DNA of 64,000 bases from Shouchella clausii (GTDB taxonomy: Bacteria; Bacillota; Bacilli; Bacillales; Bacillaceae_D): the NCBI RefSeq assembly GCF_002250115.1, contig NZ_CP019985.1:2914001-2978000 (forward strand), read 5' to 3'. How positions within the stretch are numbered: position 1 is the first letter of the stretch; each line of letters starts with the position of its first letter. Positions 55,501-63,766 of the stretch are shown in pieces. Both the position numbers and the translations under genes were made by a program. Under the pieces are notes generated by a model, which had not been told where the DNA came from, did not search any database, and was given only the letters and a program-made list of their open reading frames with translations.

Positions 55501-55737
55501 GTGGAGAAGAACAATAATAAAAAAAGGACAACTGTCCGTATACAAGGACAAACTTACAAAGTGGTGAGCAGTGAGGAACCAGCTCATGTAAAAGAAGTAG
55601 CCTCCTACATGAATGAAAAAATGGAGGAGCTAAAGAAGCGTAATCCTTATTTGGATTCAGCAAAACTAGCTGTTCTCACTGCCTTAAACATTGCTGATGA
55701 ATACTTAAAATTGAAACGCCAATACGAAGGAGAATAA
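55501..55737 (+). CDS. zapA: cell-division protein ZapA
   Basis: 78 aa from the GTG at 55501, preceded by AGGAGG; an ATG at 55429 is too far upstream. It binds and bundles FtsZ filaments at the division site. The N-terminal part has the ZapA pattern (TTVRIQGQTYKVVSSEEPAHVKEVASYMNEKM), and the helical C-terminus would form the dimeric coiled coil. B. subtilis ZapA is 85 aa and likewise precedes the cvpA-like yshB. Confidence 0.92.
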   Translation: MEKNNNKKRTTVRIQGQTYKVVSSEEPAHVKEVASYMNEKMEELKKRNPYLDSAKLAVLTALNIADEYLKLKRQYEGE

Positions 55738-55738
55738 C

Positions 55739-56278
55739 ATGGTTAGTGCAGTTATTATGCTGTTGCTTCTAGTTGGCTTTTTAATTGGCCGGCGTAGAGG
55801 TTTTATTTTACAGTTTATCCATCTGGTTAGCTTTTTTGTAGCGATATTTGTCGCTTGGAATTACTATGAGCCTCTTGCCCGTACGATCCGCCTCTATATT
55901 CCATATCCGGAATTTTCGTCTGATGGGGCATTCGGCATGATTATCCAAGCCTTTGATGCAGAAAGCGTCTATTATTCGGCGATTGCGTTTGCGATTTTAT
56001 TTTTTGGGACAAAAATCTTGCTTCACATTATTGGATCAATGCTTGATTTTGTTTCCCATTTGCCGATATTGCATACACTCAACCGCTTGCTTGGCGGCAT
56101 GCTCGGCTTCGTTGAGTTTTACTTGCTGCTGTTTGTATTGCTTTTTGTAGCAACAGCATTGCCAATAAACGAAGTGCAATCGGCGTTGCAATCGTCTGTT
56201 GTCGCAGAATTTATGATTAACCATACACCTTATCTGTCTGATTGGTTAAATGACTTATGGGTAAGGCCAACGTTTTAA
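55739..56278 (+). CDS. yshB: CvpA-family membrane protein (YshB)
   Basis: 179 aa with four hydrophobic segments (about 2-20, 26-46, 78-100 and 118-142). N-terminal GFLIGRRRGFILQFIHLVSFFVA is the CvpA signature. It starts 1 bp after the zapA stop, so translation is coupled. E. coli CvpA is linked to colicin V production and stress; in Bacillus the role is unknown. Its terminator is at 56283. Confidence 0.88.
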   Translation: MVSAVIMLLLLVGFLIGRRRGFILQFIHLVSFFVAIFVAWNYYEPLARTIRLYIPYPEFSSDGAFGMIIQAFDAESVYYSAIAFAILFFGTKILLHIIGSMLDFVSHLPILHTLNRLLGGMLGFVEFYLLLFVLLFVATALPINEVQSALQSSVVAEFMINHTPYLSDWLNDLWVRPTF

Positions 56279-56282
56279 TTGG

Positions 56283-56308
56283 CAGCTCGCTACGGCGGGC
56301 TGTTTTTT
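56283..56308 (+). terminator. terminator after yshB
   Basis: CAGCTCGC pairs with GCGGGCTG (one G-T pair) around TACG, followed by six T. A second hairpin, CCACCTA/TAGGTGG, lies at 56313-56329. Confidence 0.88.
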
Positions 56309-56368
56309 GGCTCCACCTAGTTTAGGTGGCGTTTTCCGCTGGAACCACTCGATTTTTGTGGTTGCTGT

Positions 56369-56398
56369 TTGCGTTTGAAGAGCAAAAGTCGGTATGAT
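56369..56398 (+). promoter_or_regulatory. sigma-A promoter for polX-mutS2
   Basis: TTGCGT at 56369-56374, 18-bp spacer, TATGAT at 56393-56398; 30 bp before the polX start. Confidence 0.7.
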
Positions 56399-56427
56399 AG
56401 GGAAGGAGTAAGAAGGAGAGGACGCTA

Positions 56428-58143
56428 ATGGACAAAAAACAAGCGATCCAAGTGTTAGAAACTATCGCGACTTACATGGAAATAAAAGGGGAAAACCCTT
56501 TTAAAATAGCTGCTTACCGGAGAGCAGCCCAGGCATTGGAACAAGACGGCCGCACGTTAGCGGAAATGGATGACCCAAAAGCGATTCCTGGAATCGGCCA
56601 AGCAACGGCCGATGTCATCCAGGAGCTGAAGGAAACAGGAGCGTCATCGTTGCTAAATGAATTGGCACAACAATTGCCGGCAGGATTATTGCCGCTTCTA
56701 ACGATTCCTGGACTTGGTGGCAAAAAGGTTGGCAAGCTTTACCGAGAACTTGGCATTACTGACGCAGAAAGCTTGCTTCAGGCAGCCAAAGCCGGGCAAA
56801 TTCGCGCGCTTGCAGGATTTGGCAAAAAATCAGAAGACAACATGATTGAAGCGCTTGCCGTTTGGAATGTGCGGCCAGAACGCCTTCCTGTTGCCGACGT
56901 GCTGCCGTTTTCCGAGCAACTTGAACAACAGATTGCCGACTTTCACGATGTAATACGCTTTTCTCGAGCAGGCAGTTTACGAAGAATGCGGGAAACGGTC
57001 AAAGACTTAGACTATATCATTGCGACTGACAACCCATCTTCGGTTAAGGACCAAATTTTGCAGCTTGAAGGGATTGCCAACATTATTGCAAAAGGAAATG
57101 GCAAAGTATCTGTTGAACTTGACCTTGAAGAACATACGATTTCTGTTGATTTTCGCCTTGTCCCTAATGAAGCATTTGCAACAGCGCTGCACCATTTTAC
57201 TGGCTCCAAAGACCACAATGTCCGTATGCGGCAACTCGCCAAGAAACGCGGCGAAAAAATTAATGAATATGGAATTGAAACGGTGGAGACAGGTGCAATC
57301 AAAACATTCCCCGATGAGCGAGCTTTCTTTGCCCATTTTGGTTTGCCTTATATTTCACCGGAGGCAAGAGAAGATGGCAGCGAACTAGAGCGCTATCGCG
57401 AGACGGCAGAAGAGGTTTCTTTCATCGATGCGAAAGCGGATTTGCATATGCATACGACGTGGAGCGATGGCGCCCATTCGCTTGAAGAAATGGCGGAAGC
57501 AGCAAAGAAGCGTGGTTATACCCATATTGCCATTACTGACCATTCCCGCTACCTAAAAGTAGCCAACGGCTTATCGATTGAACGCTTAAAACAACAACAT
57601 GAATACATCAGGGAGTACAATCAACAAAATAACGGAATCACGATATTAACAGGAATTGAGATGGACATTCTCCCTAGTGGGGAGCTGGATTATCCAGACG
57701 AGCTGTTAAGTGAAATCGATTTTGTAATCGCCTCGATCCATTCTGCTTTTTCGCAAAGTGAGGAGAAACTGATGGAACGATTGCAAGCAGCGATTTTCAA
57801 CCCCCATGTGGACCTCGTTGCTCATCCAACAGGTCGCCTTATTGGCAAGCGCAAAGGCTATGCTGTTGATGTACCCACACTTATTCAATGGGCGAGTGAA
57901 GCTGGTTGCGCACTCGAATTGAATGCAAGTCCGAGGCGTCTGGATTTAGAAGTTACATGGTTAAAGTTAGCAGCAGAAACAGGTGTGCCGATTGCTATTA
58001 ATTCAGACGCACATCGAATCGGTACGCTTGCAAATGTTGAATATGGCTATGCCCATGCAAGAAAAGCGATGTTGTTGCCTGACCAAGTGTTGAATACTTG
58101 GCCATTGGAAAAATTGCAACATTGGCTTAAACGCAAGCATTAG
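56428..58143 (+). CDS. polX: DNA polymerase/3'-5' exonuclease PolX
   Basis: 571 aa. Family X polymerase used in base-excision repair. N-terminal 8-kDa-like domain (about 1-80) and helix-hairpin-helix motifs (IPGIGQATADVIQEL, IPGLGGKKVGKLY). The Pol-beta palm has GSLRRMRETVKDLDYIIA near 183-200 with catalytic Asp residues. The C-terminal PHP domain (about 335-571) has ADLHMHTTWSDGAHS and supplies metal-dependent nuclease activity. Length equals B. subtilis PolX (about 570 aa). It is followed at 23 bp by mutS2. Confidence 0.96.
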   Translation: MDKKQAIQVLETIATYMEIKGENPFKIAAYRRAAQALEQDGRTLAEMDDPKAIPGIGQATADVIQELKETGASSLLNELAQQLPAGLLPLLTIPGLGGKKVGKLYRELGITDAESLLQAAKAGQIRALAGFGKKSEDNMIEALAVWNVRPERLPVADVLPFSEQLEQQIADFHDVIRFSRAGSLRRMRETVKDLDYIIATDNPSSVKDQILQLEGIANIIAKGNGKVSVELDLEEHTISVDFRLVPNEAFATALHHFTGSKDHNVRMRQLAKKRGEKINEYGIETVETGAIKTFPDERAFFAHFGLPYISPEAREDGSELERYRETAEEVSFIDAKADLHMHTTWSDGAHSLEEMAEAAKKRGYTHIAITDHSRYLKVANGLSIERLKQQHEYIREYNQQNNGITILTGIEMDILPSGELDYPDELLSEIDFVIASIHSAFSQSEEKLMERLQAAIFNPHVDLVAHPTGRLIGKRKGYAVDVPTLIQWASEAGCALELNASPRRLDLEVTWLKLAAETGVPIAINSDAHRIGTLANVEYGYAHARKAMLLPDQVLNTWPLEKLQHWLKRKH

Positions 58144-58166
58144 CTTTGAATAAAGGAGGTTGCACA

Positions 58167-60530
58167 ATGGAACGTGTGCAGCGCGTTTTAGAATACAACA
58201 AAATGAAACAGCAACTGCTTGAACATGTTGCTTCTTCCCTTGGCAGGCAGAAAGTCAACGAGCTTGTACCTTCTACGTCTTTAGAAGAAGTCCGCCATCT
58301 CCAAGATGAAACAGCTGAAGCAGCAAATGTTTTGCGGTTAAAGGGACATGTCCCGCTCGGAGGCATTTCAGATGTCCGCCCCCATATTAAGCGAGCAGCG
58401 ATTGGCGGGGTGTTGTCGGCAACAGAATTGATTGAAATTGCTTCGACATTATATGGTGGAAAAAGGGTGAAGCAGTTTATCGAAACGATCATTGACGACG
58501 GTCATATCGAAGTGCCGATTTTAGCAGGGCATGTGGAGCAAATTGAGCCCCTTTCACCAATTGAAAAAGCCATTAAACAATGCATCGATGATAACGGCTA
58601 CGTCCTTGACTCAGCCAGCACGAGTTTACGGACAGTGCGGCATCAAATCCGCAGCTATGAATCAGGGATCAAGTCCAAGCTTGATCAATTAACGCGTTCG
58701 TCCAATACACGTAAAATGTTGTCTGATGCAATTGTGACCATCCGTAGTGACCGTTATGTGCTCCCTGTTAAACAAGAATACAGGGGGACATTTGGCGGCA
58801 TCGTCCATGACCAATCATCCTCTGGGGCGACGCTGTTTATCGAACCGGCAGCGATTGTGACGTTAAACAACCAATTAACAGAAGCAAAGGCAAAAGAAAA
58901 ACGGGAAATTGAACGGATTTTAAGAGAACTGTCGGCAAAAGTGGCAGAGGAAAGCGAGCAGCTGCTCCTTAATGTCGATAAGCTGGCGCAACTTGATTTC
59001 ATATGTGCGAAAGCCTATTATGCCAAAGCCGTTAAGGCAGTGAAGCCAACATTAAATGACCGTGGGTATTTGGATTTGCGGCAAGCCCGTCACCCGCTTT
59101 TGCCTCCAAACGAAGTCGTACCGAGTGATATGGCGATCGGCGACCAGGTCCGTTCACTAGTCATTACTGGACCAAATACAGGCGGCAAGACGGTCACGCT
59201 GAAAACGATTGGATTGCTGACGTTAATGGCCCAGTCTGGTCTGTTTGTTCCTGCTGCTGAAGAAACGGAGCTTGCCGTTTTTGAACATATTTTTGCAGAC
59301 ATTGGCGACGAGCAGTCCATAGAACAGAGCTTGAGCACATTTTCGTCCCATATGAAAAACATTGTCTCGATTTTAAATGAAATGAATGAAAATAGCCTCA
59401 TTTTGTTTGACGAGCTAGGAGCAGGCACAGATCCAACTGAAGGGGCAGCATTAGCGATTTCTATATTAGACCATGTCTATAAACGGGGAGCGCTTGCTGT
59501 GGCAACTACCCACTATAGCGAGTTGAAAGGCTATGCCTACAACCGCGAAGGCGCGTTAAATGCGAGTGTTGAATTTGATGTCGAGACGCTGCGGCCAACG
59601 TATCGCTTGCTTGTCGGTGTTCCTGGGCGCAGCAATGCGTTTGCGATTTCAAGGCGCCTCGGGCTAGACGAACGTATTATCGATCAGGCCAAACTGCAAA
59701 TTGACAGCGATTCGTCCCAAGTAGAAAAAATGATCGCCTCCCTGGAAGATAGTCAAAAGTCAGCACAAAGCGAATGGAGCCGAGCGGAGGCTGTCCGCCG
59801 TGAAGCGGAAGCATTAAAACGAGACTTGGAAAAACGGATGGCTTCTTTTGAAGAAATGAAAGAAGCGGCTTTGCAAAAAGCCGAACAAAAGGCGGAAAAA
59901 CTAGTTGCTGCCGCACAAGAAAAAGCAGAATTGATCATTTCCGAGCTGCGCGATTTGCAAAAGCAAGGGGTAGCTGTCAAAGAGCACCAACTGATTGAAG
60001 CGCGGAAACAACTGGAGGAAGCGGCGCCAAAACTTGTCTCTAAAAAGCGCAAGCAAGTAAAAAAGCAGGCTGAAAAGGCGAAACGTCTTCCAGAGCCAGG
60101 CGACGAAGTCAAAGTGTTAAGCTTTAACCAAAAAGGCACAGTCGTGAAAAAAATAGGCGATAATGAGTACCAAGTACAGCTTGGCATTATGAAAATGGCC
60201 GTCCCTGTTGATGATATCCAATTGCTTGAGCAGGAGCGACGCCAGCCAGAAAAAGCGATTACGACGATTCGTGGAAATGATGCACACGTCAAAGCGGAGC
60301 TCGACCTTCGTGGGGAACGGTATGAAGACGCGATGCGCCGGGTCGAAAAATACATTGACGATGCGTTGCTTGCTGGATACCATCAAGTCTCGATTATTCA
60401 TGGAAAAGGGACAGGCGCATTGCGCAAAGGCGTGAAACAGTTCGTTGCCAACCATCCACGTGTTAAATCTGCTCGTGACGGCGGCATGAATGAAGGCGGA
60501 CTTGGCAATACAGTAATCGAGCTTAAATAG
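58167..60530 (+). CDS. mutS2: endonuclease MutS2
   Basis: 787 aa from the ATG at 58167 (AAAGGAGG upstream). Core clamp domain (about 1-300), ATPase with Walker A GPNTGGKTVTLK near 333-344 and LILFDELGAGTDPTEGAAL, a long coiled coil (about 510-630), a KOW-like segment, and the C-terminal Smr nuclease domain with ELDLRGERYEDAM and HGKGTGALRKGV. In B. subtilis MutS2 splits collided ribosomes; other roles in recombination have been proposed. No mismatch-recognition domain, as expected. Confidence 0.96.
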   Translation: MERVQRVLEYNKMKQQLLEHVASSLGRQKVNELVPSTSLEEVRHLQDETAEAANVLRLKGHVPLGGISDVRPHIKRAAIGGVLSATELIEIASTLYGGKRVKQFIETIIDDGHIEVPILAGHVEQIEPLSPIEKAIKQCIDDNGYVLDSASTSLRTVRHQIRSYESGIKSKLDQLTRSSNTRKMLSDAIVTIRSDRYVLPVKQEYRGTFGGIVHDQSSSGATLFIEPAAIVTLNNQLTEAKAKEKREIERILRELSAKVAEESEQLLLNVDKLAQLDFICAKAYYAKAVKAVKPTLNDRGYLDLRQARHPLLPPNEVVPSDMAIGDQVRSLVITGPNTGGKTVTLKTIGLLTLMAQSGLFVPAAEETELAVFEHIFADIGDEQSIEQSLSTFSSHMKNIVSILNEMNENSLILFDELGAGTDPTEGAALAISILDHVYKRGALAVATTHYSELKGYAYNREGALNASVEFDVETLRPTYRLLVGVPGRSNAFAISRRLGLDERIIDQAKLQIDSDSSQVEKMIASLEDSQKSAQSEWSRAEAVRREAEALKRDLEKRMASFEEMKEAALQKAEQKAEKLVAAAQEKAELIISELRDLQKQGVAVKEHQLIEARKQLEEAAPKLVSKKRKQVKKQAEKAKRLPEPGDEVKVLSFNQKGTVVKKIGDNEYQVQLGIMKMAVPVDDIQLLEQERRQPEKAITTIRGNDAHVKAELDLRGERYEDAMRRVEKYIDDALLAGYHQVSIIHGKGTGALRKGVKQFVANHPRVKSARDGGMNEGGLGNTVIELK

Positions 60531-60543
60531 AAAGGAGCTAAAC

Positions 60544-60954
60544 ATGGACGTTCTCCTTCAAAACGAATGGGTTCAAACCGTAGCAAACTACAGTGTAACG
60601 ATCTTAATGCTAGTCGTCTTTCTTGCCGTTTTTGAAACAGTGACGCGCTATAATAACTGGGAAGAGATCAAGAGAGGCAACGTTGCCGTTGCGATGGCTA
60701 CAGGCGGGAAAATTGTCGGGACAGCGAACATTTTTGCTGCGACGATTCAGCATTCGGATGGTTTACTAGTCATGCTGATGTGGGGAATTTTTGGGTTTGC
60801 GTTATTGTTATTTAGCTACTTTATTTTTGAATTTCTAACACCAGGTTTTAAAGTCGACGAGGAAATCAAAAACGACAACCGCGCAGTTGGCTTGCTGTCA
60901 CTGCTGCTGTCTGTCGGCCTTTCGTTTGTCATTAGTGCAAGTATAACCGCTTAG
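60544..60954 (+). CDS. yshE: DUF350 membrane protein (YshE-like)
   Basis: 136 aa with four hydrophobic segments (about 14-34, 52-72, 78-100 and 113-135). The segment NWEEIKRGNVAVAMATGGKIVGTANIF is typical of DUF350. ATG after AAGGAGC, 13 bp behind mutS2. B. subtilis yshE lies in the same place between mutS2 and lcfA. Function unknown. Confidence 0.87.
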   Translation: MDVLLQNEWVQTVANYSVTILMLVVFLAVFETVTRYNNWEEIKRGNVAVAMATGGKIVGTANIFAATIQHSDGLLVMLMWGIFGFALLLFSYFIFEFLTPGFKVDEEIKNDNRAVGLLSLLLSVGLSFVISASITA

Positions 60955-60972
60955 AGAATAGGTTGTGAGTGC

Positions 60973-61056
60973 ATGGAACGGTTGATACGAATTTTATACA
61001 TTAGTTGTGGGTTATTTGCCATTGCTGGAATCGTGTTCTTAATTTTATACGCATAG
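60973..61056 (+). CDS. candidate 27-aa membrane peptide
   Basis: ATG at 60973, 18 bp after the DUF350 stop, with a weak AGGTTGTGAG site. The product MERLIRILYISCGLFAIAGI... is a positively charged start followed by one hydrophobic helix ending at the stop. A terminator follows directly (61064), so the frame lies inside the transcript. The form suits a small membrane peptide; I know no homologue. Confidence 0.4.
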   Translation: MERLIRILYISCGLFAIAGIVFLILYA

Positions 61057-61063
61057 CAAGAAG

Positions 61064-61096
61064 AAGCGTTTCCCTCTCGCTGGGGGAGGCGCTTTT
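61064..61096 (+). terminator. terminator after the DUF350 unit
   Basis: AAGCGTTTCCCTC pairs with GGGGGAGGCGCTT using G-T pairs, followed by TTTT. Confidence 0.75.
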
Positions 61097-61151
61097 GCCA
61101 TTTGCAACAAATGATGACCTGTAATAAATGTACAAAAAAAGAAAAAAACAT

Positions 61152-61181
61152 TTGAAATAATGTAAGCGATTACAATACAAT
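61152..61181 (+). promoter_or_regulatory. lcfA promoter with perfect cre site
   Basis: TTGAAA at 61152-61157, 18-bp spacer, TACAAT at 61176-61181. Within it, 61160-61176 (ATGTAAGCGATTACAAT) matches the cre consensus WTGNAARCGNWWWCAWW at every position. CcpA bound here would block lcfA in the presence of glucose, as reported for B. subtilis lcfA. Confidence 0.85.
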
Positions 61182-61231
61182 GGAAGAGAGGAGAATTTCT
61201 TGCGAAAGGGGCCTTCATAAGGAGGAGAACC

Positions 61232-62932
61232 ATGGCGAGCGATGAAAAAAGGTGGTTTCAGCATTATCCGAAGCAAGTCCGCCCCTTTTTGGACTACGAG
61301 GATGTGCCGTTGCAGCATTTTTTCAAGCAATCAGCTAACAGGTTTCCGCAACACGAGGCAATCCACTTCTTAGGAAAAACATTAAGCTACGAGGAATTGT
61401 ATGACCAAACGCTCCGGTTTGCGAATCGACTGCAAAAACTGGGCGTGAAAAAAGGCGACCGTGTGGCGATCATGCTCGCCAATAGCCCCCAATCGGTGAT
61501 TGGTTACTATGGGGTGCTCATGGTGGGGGGCGTCGTCGTTCAAACGAACCCACTCTATGTCGAAAGGGAACTGGAGCACCAGCTCGCTGACGCTAGGGCA
61601 AAAGTCATTTTGTGCCTTGATTCGGTCTTGCCTAAAGTCGAAAAGGTGATGGCGCGTACGTCACTTGAATTGGTGATTGTGACGAGCATCGCCGAATACC
61701 TTCCTTTTCCAAAAAATATACTCTTTCCCCTTGTGCAAAAAAAGCAAGGCATTCCAAAAGTGAAAGTGACGTATTCGGAGCGGGTATTGCCGTTTGCTCG
61801 GCTTGTAAAAGAGGGAGAAGCGTTGGAGCCTGAAGTTGAAATGAACGCAGACGACTTGGCGTTGCTCCAATATACTGGAGGGACAACAGGGCTTGCCAAA
61901 GGCGTGATGCTCACACATCGGAATTTGGTTGTCAATGCAGTGCAATGTGATGCTTGGCTTTACAAAACAGAAGAGGGAAGTGAACGGGTGCTTGGCGTCA
62001 TGCCGTTTTTCCATGTGTACGGGATGACGACAGTGATGAATTTCGCCGTTAAAACGGCAGCAACAATGGTGCTATTGCCGAAATTCAAGCCAGAAGAAGT
62101 TTTAAGAACGATTGAAAAGCAAAGAATTACACTTTTCCCTGGAGCGCCGACGATGTATGTAGCCCTCGTAAACAATGAACATATTCATCAATACGATTTG
62201 ACTTCGATAAAAGCGTGCATTAGCGGTGCGTCCGCATTACCCCTTGAAGTACAGCAAAAGTTCGAAGCACAAACGAAGGGCAGAATCGTAGAAGGATATG
62301 GGTTAACTGAGACGTCGCCAGTTGTCTGCGCCAATCCGATCTGGGAAAAGCGGAAAACAGGCAGTGTCGGTATTCCTTGGCCAGACACAGATGTAATGGT
62401 GTATTCACTTGAAAAAGACGGGGAAGCAGAAATCGGCGAGGTTGGCGAACTGTTTGTCCGCGGCCCGCAAGTGATGAAAGGATACTGGATGCGGCCTGAA
62501 GAAACGGCGCAAACGTTTCATGGCGAGTGGCTAAAAACAGGGGATATGGCTCGAATGGATGAAGAGGGTTATGTGTATATCGTTGATCGGAAGAAAGAAA
62601 TCATTATTGCAGGTGGATTTAACATTTATCCCCGTGAAGTAGAAGAAGTGTTGTTTGAACATGAAGCGGTTGTCCAAGCAGCCGTAATTGGTGTTCCTGA
62701 CGAGTATCGGGGCGAAACGGTGAAAGCGTTTATTGTGTTGAAAGCAGGCGAAACGATCTCTGAAAAAGAGATGGAGGCGTACTGTCGCCAAAAATTGGCC
62801 GCTTATAAAATTCCACGACTGTATGAATTTAGGGATGAGCTGCCAACAACGCTGACAGGGAAAATTTTAAAACGGGTGCTCATTAGTGAAGAACAAGCAC
62901 GCAAGGAAGAACAAGCGCAGCAGGAAGCATAA
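61232..62932 (+). CDS. lcfA: long-chain acyl-CoA synthetase LcfA
   Basis: 566 aa. It activates fatty acids to acyl-CoA for beta-oxidation, using ATP and CoA. AMP-binding motif YTGGTTGLAKGVMLTH near 212-227, VEGYGLTETSPVV (linker/adenine site), KTGDMARMDEEGYVYIVDRKKEIIIAGGFNIYPREVEE, and terminal TLTGKILKR with the catalytic Lys. ATG after AAGGAGGAG. It heads a fatty-acid degradation cluster with fadR and an enoyl-CoA hydratase, in the B. subtilis order. Confidence 0.96.
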   Translation: MASDEKRWFQHYPKQVRPFLDYEDVPLQHFFKQSANRFPQHEAIHFLGKTLSYEELYDQTLRFANRLQKLGVKKGDRVAIMLANSPQSVIGYYGVLMVGGVVVQTNPLYVERELEHQLADARAKVILCLDSVLPKVEKVMARTSLELVIVTSIAEYLPFPKNILFPLVQKKQGIPKVKVTYSERVLPFARLVKEGEALEPEVEMNADDLALLQYTGGTTGLAKGVMLTHRNLVVNAVQCDAWLYKTEEGSERVLGVMPFFHVYGMTTVMNFAVKTAATMVLLPKFKPEEVLRTIEKQRITLFPGAPTMYVALVNNEHIHQYDLTSIKACISGASALPLEVQQKFEAQTKGRIVEGYGLTETSPVVCANPIWEKRKTGSVGIPWPDTDVMVYSLEKDGEAEIGEVGELFVRGPQVMKGYWMRPEETAQTFHGEWLKTGDMARMDEEGYVYIVDRKKEIIIAGGFNIYPREVEEVLFEHEAVVQAAVIGVPDEYRGETVKAFIVLKAGETISEKEMEAYCRQKLAAYKIPRLYEFRDELPTTLTGKILKRVLISEEQARKEEQAQQEA

Positions 62933-62936
62933 AGGG

Positions 62937-62975
62937 AAGGTTTCTTTACATGCTCCCATGTAGAGAAACCTTTTT
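62937..62975 (+). terminator. terminator after lcfA
   Basis: AAGGTTTCTTTACATG pairs with CATGTAGAGAAACCTT with one mismatch around CTCC, then T-run. Confidence 0.92.
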
Positions 62976-62990
62976 AAACGCCGTTATCAT

Positions 62991-63019
62991 TTGACAATCG
63001 CCCTTTCCCGTACTATACT
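62991..63019 (+). promoter_or_regulatory. sigma-A promoter of fadR
   Basis: TTGACA at 62991-62996, exactly 17 bp, TATACT at 63014-63019. The expected start (about 63026) lies inside the FadR operator. Confidence 0.9.
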
Positions 63020-63023
63020 AAAT

Positions 63024-63049
63024 AACATGAATGAACATTCATTCATGTT
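63024..63049. promoter_or_regulatory. FadR operator
   Basis: A perfect 26-bp palindrome with core TGAATGAACATTCATTCA, fitting the B. subtilis FadR site TGAATGANTANTCATTCA closely. It overlaps the expected transcription start, so FadR would repress its own operon until long-chain acyl-CoA releases it. Confidence 0.9.
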
Positions 63050-63072
63050 ATGGAGTTAAGGAGAGATGGTTT

Positions 63073-63660
63073 TTGAGTAAAAAGAGAGGTCAAAAGTATG
63101 ACCAAATCATTGATGCAGCGGTCAAAGTGATCGCCAAGCACGGTTTCCATCAAGCACAAGTATCAAAAATAGCAAAAGAAGCAGGCGTTGCTGATGGGAC
63201 GATTTATTTGTATTTTAAAAACAAGGAAGACTTGCTCGTATCGCTATTTGACAAGAAGCTAGGCGCTTTTGTCGAAAGAAGCAGGAGAAGATTGGCCAAG
63301 GAACACTCAATAGAAGCGAAATTCCGCCTTTTAGTTGAATCTCATTTCTCGCAGCTAGAAGACAATTACGATCTTGCAGTGGTGACACAGCTTGAATTGC
63401 GCCAATCAAAATCGGAGTTACGCCAACGAATCAATCAAGTTTTAAAAGGATATTTGACACTTTTAGATGAATTAATAGCAGAAGGAAAAGCAGAAGGTTG
63501 CTTTCATCCTGAACTGGACCCGCTTTTAGCAAGACAAATGGTATTTGGTGTTATGGATGAAGTTGTCTCCAATTGGGTCATGGCAGAAGGCAAGTTTCCG
63601 TTGAAGAAACAAGCTGAAAACGTCCATCACTTGCTCCTCCATGGGTTGCGAGGGAAGTAA
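63073..63660 (+). CDS. fadR: TetR-family fatty-acid degradation repressor FadR
   Basis: 195 aa from the TTG at 63073, after AAGGAGAG; the ATG at 63031 lies in the operator and is rejected. N-terminal TetR helix-turn-helix (about 5-52: YDQIIDAAVKVIAKHGFHQAQVSKIAKEAGVADGTIYLYFKNKEDLL). The C-terminal helical domain binds acyl-CoA in relatives. Length agrees with B. subtilis FadR (194 aa). Context (lcfA before, enoyl-CoA hydratase after) and the autoregulatory palindrome support the name. Confidence 0.94.
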   Translation: MSKKRGQKYDQIIDAAVKVIAKHGFHQAQVSKIAKEAGVADGTIYLYFKNKEDLLVSLFDKKLGAFVERSRRRLAKEHSIEAKFRLLVESHFSQLEDNYDLAVVTQLELRQSKSELRQRINQVLKGYLTLLDELIAEGKAEGCFHPELDPLLARQMVFGVMDEVVSNWVMAEGKFPLKKQAENVHHLLLHGLRGK

Positions 63661-63715
63661 CGTTTGGTCGCAAGGTGACTGCATCGTCGCTAACGAGTAC
63701 GGATTGACTTGCTTA

Positions 63716-63738
63716 AAAAAAGGGCAATTGCTCTTTTC
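63716..63738 (+). terminator. possible weak terminator between fadR and fadB
   Basis: AAAAGGGCAA and TTGCTCTTTT form an imperfect self-complementary stem. It may only attenuate, because the fadB gene follows 29 bp later without a clear promoter. Confidence 0.45.
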
Positions 63739-63766
63739 ATAGGTTTATAGTAAAGGAGGACTACTA

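Noticed and set aside
63661-63715. Possible further CAGACTG-family copy after fadR
   Set aside because: Only CGTTTGGTC and GTGACTG loosely resemble the right end; no collinear alignment could be made.
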